From contig NC_090795.1 in the NCBI RefSeq assembly GCF_040054535.1, forward strand, positions 917,501 through 981,500: a DNA stretch of 64,000 bases, given 5' to 3'. Source of the stretch: Antennarius striatus (taxonomy: Eukaryota > Chordata > Actinopteri > Lophiiformes > Antennariidae). Numbering within the stretch: position 1 is the first letter of the stretch; each line of letters starts with the position of its first letter. Positions 1 to 11,263 of the stretch are shown here, piece after piece. The notes beneath the pieces were generated by a model that had not been told where the DNA came from, did no database searches, and worked only from the letters and a program-made list of their open reading frames with translations. The position numbers and the translations under genes are program-made.

Positions 1-24
1 GAGTTTAATGTGACGAATAAACAA

Positions 25-126
<102 letters not shown>

Positions 127-128
127 AG

Positions 129-572
129 GTGAAGTGTTGTAAGTACTGGCCAGACGACACAGAGATCTACGGCGACATGAAGGTGACGCTGATCGAGACT
201 CAGCTGCTGTCGGAGTACGTGATCCGCACGTTCGCCGTGGAGAAGGTGTGACACACACACACACACACACACATGGTCACACACAGACACATGTGGTGAC
301 ACACACACACACATGGTGACACACACCCTATGGTTGTGTCCGTCAGAGGGGCGTGGCAGAGATCAGGGAGATCCGGCAGTTCCACTTCACCGGCTGGCCC
401 GACCACGGCGTGCCGCTCCACGCCACCGGCCTGCTGGGCTTCATCCGCCGAGTCAAAGCCAAGACTCCGCCCACCGCCGGCCCCACGGTGGTCCACTGCA
501 GGTGAGCACCAATCAGGACGGAGCCACCATGTCGAAGCTGCTTCGTCAATGAAATGTGACCTCAGATGAAGC

Positions 573-667
<95 letters not shown>

Positions 668-1460
668 AGTGCGGGGGCGGGGCGTACGGGTTGTTTCATA
701 GTGATTGACATCATGCTGGACATGGCGGAGCGAGAGGGCGTGGTCGACATCTACAACTGTGTCCGCGAGCTGAGGGCCCGACGGGTGAACATGGTCCAAA
801 CGGAGGTACGGGCACGCAATACCGCTAAGCTAGTACCGCTAACCACATGCTAGTACCGCTAACCACATGCTAGTATGTGGTTAGCGGTACTAGCCTTAAC
901 TCTAGGGTTAGGTTTAAGGTTGCGGTTTGGCTAGGGGTAACGGTTAGGGTTGGGTTTGGGTTGGGGGTAGGTTTAGGGTTAGATTTAGGGTCAGGGTCGG
1001 GGTCAGGGTCAGGGTTAGGTTTCCATTAAGGTTATGTCATCAACATGTTATTTACATGTCATTACCATGCCCTACCCCATAACCATGTTATTACCATGTT
1101 CACGCCATATCATTACCGTGTCATAACCATGTTTTTATAATGTTATAACCATGTATTACCATGGTATAACCATGTTGTTTCCATGTTCACACCATGTCAT
1201 TACCACGTGCTACTACCGCTAACCATCGCTGGCTGCGTTGCCATAGTAACATCTTCACGTCATTATTGTTGTTGTGACGTCATCAAACGGAGACTGACAG
1301 GATGTGACAGAAGCGAACTCAGGGATGACCTTCAGTGTCTAACTTTTAATGTCAGTCCTCTTCCTCCTCCTCCTCCCCCTCCTCCTCCTCCCCCTCCTTC
1401 TCTTCCTCCTCCTCCTCTTCCTCTTCCTCCTCCTCTTCTTCCTCTTCTTCCTCCTCCTCT

Positions 1461-1492
<32 letters not shown>

Positions 1493-2403
1493 CTCCTCCT
1501 CTTCCTCCTCCTCTTCCTCCTCCTCTTCCTCCTCCTCTTCCTCCTACTCTTCCTCCTCCTCTTCCTCCTCCTCTTCCTCCTCCTCTTCCTCCTACTCTTC
1601 CTCCTCCTCTTCCTCCTCCTCTTCCTCCTCCTCTTCCTCCTCTATGTAGTGACATAAATCATTGATGAAATGACATTTCTGCATCTTTCCTGTCAGTCAG
1701 AGGGTGGTGGGTGTGGGGGGGTGAGGAGTGTTTTGTGTTCATCTCAAACCCCCCCCCCCCTCTCTCGTCCAATAGGAGCAGTACGTCTTCATCCACGACG
1801 CCATCCTGGAGGCGTGTCTCTGCGGGGACACAGCGATTCCGGCCAACCAGCTGCGGTCGGTTTACTACGAGATGAACCGATTGGATCCTCAGACCAACTC
1901 CAGTCAGATCAAGGAGGAGTTCCGGGTAAGTCCACCTGATCCACCCCCCCACGCGTCCCGACCACTCCCCCCCGAGGGTAACCAACCGGGTGTGTCCAGA
2001 CGCTGAACATGGTGACGCCCACGCTGCGGGTGGAGGACTGCAGCATCGCCCTGTTGCCTAGGAACCACGAGAAGAACCGCTGCATGGACGTGCTGCCGCC
2101 GGACCGCTGCCTGCCCTTCCTCATCACCATCGACGGCGAGAGCTCCAACTACATCAACGCCGCGCTGATGGACGTATGTAACGCGCCCGCCGCCGCACGC
2201 TACCACCTAGCATAGCTGCCACAAACGTTCTAGCTGTGGGTCGTCGTGGCAACGTAATCTAAATAAAGCTTTCTAGCCTGGAAATGATGTCATCGTCTCC
2301 TAAAGTTTAGACTTTCCAAACAGCGGGAGACGCACTTCCTGTTTCCTGTTTCGGAGAGAGAGCAGTGTCAGCATAGTTGTGGGTTAATGGAGGGTTTAGA
2401 AAA

Positions 2404-2444
<41 letters not shown>

Positions 2445-2809
2445 CCACAGTTCAGTCTTGAACATCCTACCCTACCATTTCACCAATAAACAACTCTGTC
2501 GTCGTGGTAACCATCCAAATATCTGACCACAGAGTGAATTCGGTTCGTCTCTCTCCGAGGCCCGGAGAGGGAAGCGCGTGATCGGCTTCGCCCCTGCTTC
2601 AGAATGCTCTTTTCACCTGCGTGACATCATTTCCTGCCACGTGACCACATAAGGACGTATGTTTAACCCTTTCAGAGCTACAAGCAGCCGTCAGCATTCA
2701 TTGTTACCCAGCATCCTTTGCCCAACACGGTGAAGGACTTCTGGCGTCTGGTCCTCGACTACCACTGTACGTCCATCGTCATGCTGAACGATGTGGACCC
2801 CGCGCAGGT

Positions 2810-2897
<88 letters not shown>

Positions 2898-5800
2898 GCT
2901 CTAACCTGCCGTCCGTCTCCAGCTGTGTCCTCAGTACTGGCCCGAGAACGGCCTCCACCGCCTCGGCTCCCTCCAGGTGGAGTTCGTGTCGGCGGATCTG
3001 GAGGAGGACGTCATCAGCCGCATCTTCAGGATCTACAACACGGCCAGGGTGCGTTTGTTTCACGCTCTGGCGCCTCCCGTGAGGCGGGGCTTACTCCGCC
3101 CCAGTTGATGCTGACGGTTGACGTTTAGCCGCCGCTGACCGACGTTAAAATTAGCATGTTAGCATCTGAGCTCGCTCAGGTTTACTGTCGGCGTGACTTT
3201 ATTTCTTTCTCGACAAATAAACTGTTCCTGGGTAGAGTCAACATTTTTTTTACAGAAGCTACTTTTTTCATCCCGGGGTGTGTTTGATTTTGACTCTCTT
3301 TAGGCACTTGGTTTTCAGGGTGCGTTTGATTTCTGTCTGCCAGCGTTCGGCTGGTTGCCTTTGATCCGAACCTCCATTTCTTTCCTGTTTCACCAGATTT
3401 AGATCAGAGTGCATTTGATTTAAACCTCTTCACCTCCTTGTCGGGCTGAGTTTAGCTTTTGTGGCGTTTGATTTGTGCCCCATTTCCTCCCTGTGTCTCA
3501 CAAAATTTGGGCTGTTTTTGATCCAGACTCCCGTCTCCACCCGCCCCATCCCTGGCAGGTCACGTTTAGATTTGAGTGTGTTTGATTTGAACCCCTTCTC
3601 CTCCCTGTCAGCCCACATTTACGTTAGGATCTGTTTATCTTCCATCCTTCACCTCCCCCACCGTCATCATCCTCTCTCCTCCCGGCTCACCTGTCTTACC
3701 TCTTTCATTCCTTCAACTGTTTTTTTTCCATTCCCCATTTTTATTTCCTTTAACTCTTAGTCTCTTTCTTTACCTCTGCATCATTTTAAAAAAAAATTCT
3801 TATAGTTCTGTCTTTTCCTATTCTTTTTTCTTTCCTGCTCTCTATTCATCTGTCCTGTTCATCTCCTCTCCTCCTTTCTACATCTCTTGTTTCTCTCATT
3901 TTCATCTCTTTTCCTTTTTGTTCTTCCGTCTCTCCTTCAGTAGTCATTTCCCATATTTTCCCTTTCCTTTCCTTTCCTTTCCTTTCCTTTCCTTTCCTTT
4001 CCTTTCCTTTCCTTTCCTTTCCTTTCCTTTCCTTTCCTTTTAACACCTGACACACCTGAGGGGGAGTTTGTTTTTGACCCCCTGTCCTCCCTGTGTCCCC
4101 AGCCACAGGACGGGTACCGCATGGTGCAGCAGTTCCAGTTCCTGGGCTGGCCGATGTACCGGGACACGCCCGTGTCCAAGCGCTCCTTCCTCAAGCTGGT
4201 TCACCAGGTGGACAAATGGCAGGAGGAGTACGACGGAGGAGAAGGACGGACTGTGGTCCACTGCCTGTAAGGGTCCCCCCCCACGGCGCCGCTCGTCCAC
4301 CAGTGACTGTTGGTCTCCATCTAGTGGTGGAAGGTGGAACTGTAACGTCCTCTCCTCTCCTCATCCTTGTCTCCTCTCCTCTCCTCTCCTCAGGAACGGA
4401 GGAGGTCGCAGTGGTGTTTTCTGCAGTATCAGTATCGTGTGTGAGATGTTACGACAGCAGCGCTGCGTCGACGTTTTTCACGCCGTTAAAACACTGAGAA
4501 ACAACAAACCAAACATGGTGGACCTGCTGGTAACTGACACGCAAAATTATTGTTATTGTTATCATTATTATTATTGTTGTTGTTGTTGTTATTATCATTA
4601 TTATTATCATTACTATTATAGTTTTTATTATTACTATTACTATTATTATACTGATAATGCTATCATTGTTGTTTTTAGAGTTTGGGTCAAGGTTAGACTA
4701 TTGTTAGGGTTGGGGTTTTAGGGTTGAGGTTGGGCTTTATCTTTAACCCTAATTCTGAACCTAATCCTAAACATAACCCTAACAGTAGCCTAACCTTAAC
4801 GCCAGCCATAACCCTAAATATAACTCTGCACTTAACCAGAAACCTAATACTAACCCTAAACCTAACATTTTATGACCATGTTATTGAACTGTTAATACCA
4901 TGTCAATACACTGGTACTCTAGGGTTAGGGTTAGGGTGGGGTTAGGGTTAGGGTTAGGGTTAGGGTGGGGTAGTGTTAGTGTTAGCGTAGTGTCAGGGTT
5001 AGGGTAGAGTTAGTGTTAGAGTTAAGGTTTGTTAACCCTACCCTGGTTATAACCATGGTACTCCAGGTAATACCATTACCATGGTAGTACGATGGTAATT
5101 ACCATGGTACTCAAGGGTTTGGTGAGGGGTGTTATAACCTCGTTATTACCGTATCAAACCAATTATGTTACAACCAATTTATTAGCATGTCATTACCAGA
5201 TTATGACTGTGTTACGACTGTGTTATAAATGTGTTATTGCATTTCGTAATTCTGTTTTTACCACGTCATAACCATAAAATTCGCATATCATTACATTTCA
5301 ATCATGTCATTAGCATGTCATTACCAGATTATGACTGTGTTACGACTGTGTTATAAATGTGTTATTGCATTTCGTAATTCTGTTTTTACCACGTCATAAC
5401 AATAAAATTCGCATATCATTACATTTCAATCATGTCATTAGCATATCATTACCAGATTATGACTGTGTTATGACTGTGTTATGACTGCGTTATAAATGTG
5501 TTATTGCATTTCGTAATTCTGCTTTTACCACGTCATAACCATAAAATTCGCATATCATTACCTTTCAATCATGTCATTAGCATGTCATTACCAGATTATG
5601 ACTGTGTTATGACTGCATTATAAATGTGTTATTGCATTTCGTAATTCTGTTTTTACCACGTCATAACCATAAAATTCGCATATCATTACATTTCAATCAT
5701 GTCATTAGCATGTCATTACCAGAGTATGACTGTGTTATGACTGTGTTATGACTGCGTTATAAATGTGTTATTGCATTTCGTAATTCTGTTTTTACCACGT

Positions 5801-7388
5801 CATAACCATAAAATTCGCATATCATTACATTTCAGTCATGTCATTAGCATATCATTACCAGATTATGACTGTGTTATGACTGTGTTATGACTGCGTTATA
5901 AATGTGTTATTGCATTTCGTAATTCTGCTTTTACCACGTCATAACCATAAAATTCGCATATCATTACCTTTCAATCATGTCATTAGCATGTCATTACCAG
6001 ATTATGACTGTGTTATGACTGCATTATAAATGTGTTATTGCATTTCGTAATTCTGTTTTTACCACGTCATAACCATAAAATTCGCATATCATTACATTTC
6101 AATCATGTCATTAGCATGTCATTACCAGATTATGACTGTGTTACGACTGTGTTATAAATGTGTTATTGCATTTCGTAATTCTGTTTTTACCACGTCATAA
6201 CCATAAAATTCGCATATCATTACATTTCAATCATGTCATTAGCATGTCATTACCAGAGTATGACTGTGTTATGACTGTGTTATGACTGCGTTATAAATGT
6301 GTTATTGCATTTCGTAATTCTGTTTTTACCACGTCATAACCATAAAATTCGCATATCATTACATTTCAATCATGTCATTAGCATGTCATTACCAGAGTAT
6401 GACTGTGTTATGACTGTGTTATGACTGCGTTATAAATGTGTTATTGCATTTCGTAATTCTGTTTTTACCACGTCATAACCATAAAATTCGCATATCATTA
6501 CATTTCAGTCATGTCATTAGCATATCATTACCAGATTATGACTGTGTTATGACTGTGTTATGACTCTGTTATAAATGTGTTATTGCATTTCGTAGTTCTG
6601 TTTTTACCACGTCATAACCATAAAATTCGCATATCATTACCTTTCAATCATGTCATTAGCATGTCATTACCAGATTATGACTGTGTTATGACTGCGTTAT
6701 AACTGTGTTATTGCATTTCGTAATTCTGTTTTTACCACGTCATAACCATAAAATTCGCATATCATTACATTTCAGTCATGTCATTAGCATATCATTACCA
6801 GATTATGACTGTGTTATGACTGTGTTATGACTGTGTTATAAATGTGTTATTGCATTTCGTAGTTCTGTTTTTACCACGTCATAACCATAAAATTCGCATA
6901 TCATTACATTTCAATCATATCATTAGCATGTCATTACCAGATTATGACTGTGTTACGACTGTGTTATAAATGTGTTATTGCATTTCGTAATTCTGTTTTT
7001 ACCACGTCATAACCATAAAATTATGTTATTACAAACTCATTAAAATTTTATTATCACGTCATAACCAAGCTATAACCATGTCATTGGTATTACAATGTCA
7101 TGACCACTTAATAACCATGTCTTAGTATTGTATTACCATGTCATAACCATGTAATCACATCATAACCATCCAATCTTGATCTCATCAGTTTTTCTTAGTT
7201 AGGGTTGGTGTTAGGTTTAGACTTAGGGGTTTGTGTTCGGATTGGGTTTGGGGTTGGGTTGACCCCTGACTTCCCTTTTGATTTTATGTTTTTTATTCAA
7301 AATGTGATTTTTCTTCTTTCCTTTGCCTCTACAGGAACAGTATAAGTTCTGTTATGAAGTTGCTCTGGAGTATCTCAACGCTGCTTAG
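129..7388 (+). CDS. ptprt: Receptor-type tyrosine phosphatase, type IIB (PTPRT-like), last ten coding exons, 5' partial
   Basis: Cytoplasmic part of a MAM-type receptor phosphatase that removes phosphate from phosphotyrosine at cell contacts. Exons: 129-245, 347-501, 670-805, 1776-1925, 2000-2173, 2676-2807, 2923-3048, 4103-4266, 4394-4529, 7335-7388. They sum to 1344 nt (447 residues plus stop) in one frame, all with GT-AG borders. The first three exons hold the second half of catalytic domain D1: GWPDHGVP (general-acid Asp) and the P-loop [10 protein letters not shown], which is split across an intron after the Cys codon. The rest is D2, with a P-loop-like HCLNGGGRSG but WPM instead of WPD, as expected for a non-catalytic D2. 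The ending ALEYLNAA-stop and the stretch [19 protein letters not shown] resemble PTPRT more than PTPRK or PTPRM as I remember them. Family membership is certain; the paralogue is about 80 percent sure. Ectodomain, membrane segment and the start of D1 lie left of the window. Confidence 0.9.
577..667. repeat. (TG)n microsatellite, ptprt intron
   Basis: About 45 TG units end in the acceptor TCAG at 666-669, directly before the P-loop exon at 670. Confidence 0.97.
880..1230. repeat. Degenerate telomere-like repeats followed by ACCATG/CATTACC repeats
   Basis: Variants of TTAGGG (TAGGGTTAGGT, CAGGGTCGGGG) fill about 893-1020. Short diverged units of the form CATGTTATTACCATG then run to about 1210. 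The same two-part arrangement recurs in a later intron of this gene at 4669-5185. The element is diverged and I cannot name a repeat family. Confidence 0.7.
1351..1646. repeat. Pyrimidine tract (CTTCCTCCTC)n, ptprt intron
   Basis: Nearly 300 bases of only C and T on the plus strand, built from CTTCCTCCTCCT units with rare A interruptions near 1546 and 1594. Long Leu/Pro or Arg/Gly open frames across it are repeat artefacts. Confidence 0.97.
2405..2442. repeat. (CA)n microsatellite, ptprt intron
   Basis: About 19 CA units in the intron between the exons ending at 2173 and starting at 2676. Confidence 0.95.
2812..2896. repeat. (CA)n microsatellite filling a 115-base intron
   Basis: Begins five bases after the donor of the exon ending at 2807 and occupies most of the intron before the exon at 2923. 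Confidence 0.96.
3049..4102 (+). other. ptprt intron with degenerate TTTGATTT repeats and a (CCTTT)n block
   Basis: No coding signal. From about 3285 to 3600 a motif close to GTGTTTGATTT followed by a C/T-rich segment recurs every 50-85 bases, an old and strongly diverged tandem array. From 3957 to 4040 there is a clean CCTTT pentanucleotide repeat of about 16 copies, which translates on the minus strand as a Lys/Gly/Glu repeat with no biological meaning. Confidence 0.8.
4540..4650. repeat. (ATT/GTT)n-rich simple repeat, ptprt intron
   Basis: Imperfect ATT, GTT and ATC trinucleotides just after the donor at 4530. Confidence 0.85.
4669..5035. repeat. Telomere-like repeats in inverted arrangement
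   Basis: G-rich variants (TTAGGGTTGGGGTTTTAGGG) on the left turn into C-rich variants (AACCCTAAC, ACCCTAAAC) from about 4744 to 4868. G-rich TTAGGG units return from about 4919 to 5000, with several perfect GGGTTA steps. The inversion could form a hairpin. This is interstitial and not a chromosome end, because the phosphatase gene continues on both sides. Confidence 0.85.
5185..7030. repeat. Minisatellite, about 14 copies of a 127-141 bp unit
   Basis: Each unit contains ACCAGATTATGACTG, then ATTGCATTTCGTAATTCTG, then ACCACGTCATAACCATAAAA, then CATATCATTACATTTCAATC. I count about 14 occurrences of the ATTGCATTTCGTA core. Length variation comes from one, two or three copies of an internal TGACTGTGTTA step. 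Neighbouring copies are almost identical, so the array is young. It lies in the last intron of the phosphatase gene. Confidence 0.95.
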
Positions 7389-9960
7389 CCTCTACACCAG
7401 CAGCCCTTCTTCATCCTCTTCCTCCATCAGTGACGGTGATGCATAGAGCAGGAGGAAGAACAGGAGGAGGAAGAGGAGAGAAGGTCTACTACTGACTGAC
7501 GAGGGGAACGTGGAGCGACAGGAAGTGGCTGGAGGAAGACATTTTTGCACTGCCTTGTTTGACTGCGAGCATGGACACACTGAACTCCGACAGACTCACC
7601 TTGTGTTTTTATTGTTTTATTGTTGATGAAACTAAAGGAACCAAAACGACTTCAGATGAGACAAGAGAAGCTTCTACTTCTGCGTTTGATTTTTGCGTCT
7701 GAGTGGAGCATCCTCTTTGTCACAGGATGGAACTGAACTCACCTGTGTTCACACGCAGAAACACCTGGAGCTTTCATCTGAAACGGTGTGGTGCTAAAAG
7801 ATGAAGCTGACACAAATAGAAACACAACATTTCTGTTTCACCCCACCTGACCACTTATTCAGGTGTCCCTCCACCTGGCAGGTGTGGTGTTCGGGGCGCT
7901 AATTCAACAACATGATTGTTGCACTTTTGTTTTCATGCACACAAAAAAAGGTAGATTAAATATTGTTTTTAATCCAGATAATTCCTCCTTCTGTGACACA
8001 ACCACTTCTGAAATTATAGTAACGTTAACAATGACATAATTGACGAACAGTCCTCATGTCCATTATTGTGGCTCCTCCCCTCAAGTAATGCGTTTGTCCG
8101 GATGCACTTGAACTCAGCACCTCTGATTTTTACTGTTTCAAATAATTTTCAAATAATAAACAAATAATTTTTTCCTCCTAACAATCATTTCCCAAAACAC
8201 ATGTCTAAGCTTTTTTAAGCAGTTAGTAACCTCCTGAAACGTCTGGTGTAAACATGGAACATTTGGAAAATAAGTTTTTTCACATTCTCAAGTTTGGCCA
8301 GAAGGAATGGAATCTTTATTGGTTTGGGAAATGGTTGTCTGAGGCTTTACTGGTCTGACTGGGAACACTGGTATAGTTCTTTACAATGCATGATGAGATA
8401 AAATCTCCCGGTGGCACCCAGGTGGAAGATTTAAAATAATTTTATATGCATTTTCACGTGGAATCAAAATGCTAAAAAACTCAGAATGAGTTCAGTTTCA
8501 CAGATTTGCATGTTTTCATGACAAACGTCACATCTCATTGGTTGTGGAGTGACATGACATCGGAGCTCAAGATTAGCCAGCTAACACATTGTTGATAACC
8601 CACTGAAATGACATTAAATTTACTTACTAGTCAGCTAACCTGTTAGCTTTAGGCTCACTCTGTTGTTAGAAAGAACATTATGCACAAATAATGAACTGCA
8701 AATGTCCTCATCTTAGCTAAATATCTCATTTTTAATTGGCTCCTCCAGCATTATGCATAAAAAAAAACGACAAATGCAGAGAAATCCGCATGCATACAAC
8801 CATCCACAAATCACACAAAGCAGCCATACAAATAATATTACTGGAAAAACGTCCTTCTTTCTTAAAACAGCTGCTTCAGAGTTAGCTTATCTTGCTAGCT
8901 AGAGGTAATAAAAATCTGTTTGCAGCAGTTGTAACGTAAGTGTGAAGAAGCTGCTTCCATTTAGCATCTCCTAATGGAATTATGAAAAATTAGCAAATCG
9001 ATTGGTTCTGTATGTAGAGAAATAGCAGCGCATCGTCAGCGTACAGTAATCATGTTACACATGCTGCTGATTTAACTTGGTTACCAATCAGGGCGCGGCT
9101 CTGGTAATAAACAAGTTAAGAGACTTAACTAATGAATGATGCCCTAATTTAAATCCTGATGACCAAACATTGACTCTACTGAGCTCAACCATTCATCCTT
9201 GTCCTGACAAAACCGTCTCCACTCAAGTTCGTCTCACTTGTATTGGATCCAGACGTTTCATTCTTATCACACGAGTTTGTGATACGAATGGATGATGCGT
9301 TTATGAACACTGGAAAAAAAAAAAAGCAGAAAGGTAGACGTTAATTTGAGATTCTTTATCACCATTTGTTTCCGCAGACGTTGAACCGCCACTCCCTGTC
9401 CATTCGTCTCCTTTCTTTGGTGTTGTTTGACCATGACTGCTGCATCTCTAAAAAAAAAAAAAAGTAACTGGATGAGAATGATCCACCCAGGTCGTCAGCG
9501 TCGGGTCTGTAGTTGTGGTTTCTCTTGTCTTTACTCTCTCTTTTTGATGTTTGTTTTCCCCCCAGCACCTGGATGATGCTGGTTTGTGGTTTAGTTTTGT
9601 TAAGACACCGATGAGAGATGTTAATAGTGTAAATAAGCAGGAGGAAGCAGGAAGAATATTTATTCCTTCAGTTGTTCTCAGTGTCGTTGTTGTTGTCGTT
9701 TGTTCTTGTGAAGCACACAGAGAGAGACAATCATGTTGAATGATTTTAATTCCCGGCCATCAGAACCACGGTTAGACATGACAAACAATCTAACCCTGTT
9801 GACGTACGGCTGCGGGTCGTCTGGCTCTGCTCACGTTTGGTTGTTATTGAACCCTGTTAAATGGCTCTGGTGCAGATGAGAACATTATTGTACTGAAAGC
9901 TTTTATTTATGACGTATGATTCCAAAATACTACGAATAAAAACATGTATACACTCTTCAA
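7389..9960 (+). other. ptprt: 3' UTR of the ptprt-like gene
   Basis: After the TAG at 7386-7388 there is no further coding signal for about 2.5 kb and no other gene start. A consensus AATAAA stands at 9935-9940, so the likely mRNA end is near 9960. Short open frames here (for example 7392-7580 minus, 9551-9739 plus) show no recognisable family. The real end could be an earlier weak signal. Confidence 0.65.
9935..9940 (+). terminator. ptprt: Poly(A) signal AATAAA for ptprt
   Basis: First strong AATAAA in the right setting downstream of the stop codon. Confidence 0.6.
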
Positions 9961-10550
9961 CTGGAGTTTGATTGCTGATGTCTTTCATTGATCAGGTTAA
10001 ACATGGTGAACCAAGACCTCAACAAATCTCCACTCTGGCTTGTTAACAACAAAGTAGCGCTAACAAATACCTACAAATGTCATTATTACAAATAGCATCA
10101 CTAGTTAGCCTACGACAAGCGTTACTGTTATCTGACATTTCTGATTTTCATTTCTTTTTCATTTTAAAATACTAATACTGTGATAATAGTTTGAATAAAA
10201 AGGTAATATCAACATGCTAATGTTAACATAGTAATGGTATTTTGTCTCCATGTTAACATGTTGGTTCATTCACTAATGATAAGTTAAAACACCACAGAAA
10301 TCTTATAATAATCTATTGTATGTCTCTCTATATTTACGTTGCATTGATATTTGCATGATTTATTAGATTAGTTTAGATATATTTTGATGAAATTCACGCA
10401 AGGAAATTTACACACGAGGATGCACTACAATGTGGAACTTTGTAGATAAAAATGCCACTAAATCCCACGTTTACCATCTGAAATGTCTTAATGATTGTCA
10501 TCATTTCAGGAGAGTTGTTTAAAACGTGAATAAATCTCAAAAACAACTTG
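9961..10550. other. Intergenic, AT-rich, nothing recognised
   Basis: About 600 bases of AT-rich sequence between the phosphatase poly(A) signal and the first zinc-finger exon. I see no repeat, RNA gene or coding exon here. Confidence 0.6.
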
Positions 10551-10559
10551 TCAGAAATA

Positions 10560-10780
10560 CGAGTGCAGTACCTGGTTGCAGTTCGCGCTGTGGCCTGCAG
10601 GAGGCGGCAGCGAGCAGTTCTACATCCTGCCGGAACATCAGCGAAGAAGAAGTGTTTCCGCTGCGGCCTGGCCCACCGGCGGCGTTTAGCCGTTTTCTCT
10701 TTAAAGTTGCGTATTTTTCTTCTTTTGAATCTTCCCTGGATTTAAACCGAACGCCGTCAAGCAGCCGCTGGTTGTCACAG
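10560..10780 (+). promoter_or_regulatory. Promoter and 5' non-coding exon of the zinc-finger gene
   Basis: CpG-rich sequence ends in the donor TCACAG|GTAAAA at 10781. The next in-frame start codon lies after the acceptor at 11259-11260, so this exon would be untranslated. The start of transcription cannot be placed exactly. Confidence 0.55.
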
Positions 10781-11263
10781 GTAAAACACCCGCTTTGACC
10801 CCACCGGCGGTGACGGAGGACGGCTGTTAGCGGTGTGCTAATGTTAGCATAGGAGCAAGTCTGGAGACGGAGTCTCGGTTTGTCGCTTTATTTCAATGGC
10901 GGAAACGATGATGGTGAAATTACAAGTTTTAGAGCAGAATTCTCTCAACATGCGGACAGAAATTAGGCTAAAACTAGTAGAGTCACTACCAGTGCCACGC
11001 TAGTAAATCAGCTAATGCTAATATCAGAGTAAACAGCATGTGAGGACCCGGATGTTAGCGCTGAGCGAGCTGAACACCTGCTGATGCTAGCGGGGTTAGC
11101 CACCTGGCTAGCTGAGCGGAAGCGGAAGTCGGGCTTCATTCCGGAGGTGTTTAAACTGAATTCGCTGCTGTGGGATCGGATTCATCTGAATCTGTTTACA
11201 CTGGTGGAAACCAGTTTGGGCTGGGTGAATGAATGACGCCTCTGTCCTTCCTCCCGTCAGAAC

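Noticed and set aside
1332-1665. Leu/Pro- or Arg/Gly-rich open frames
   Set aside because: Artefact of the CTTCCTCCTC tract inside a ptprt intron.
4669-5035. True telomere or chromosome end
   Set aside because: Repeats are degenerate, change strand, and the gene continues on both sides.
5185-7030. CRISPR-like regular array
   Set aside because: The full unit is repeated, there are no unique spacers, and the setting is a vertebrate intron.
129-7388. Naming the phosphatase ptprk or ptprm
   Set aside because: The D2 text and the end LEYLNAA fit my memory of PTPRT better; PTPRK ends LSSF and PTPRM differs at many D2 positions. A tree would settle it.
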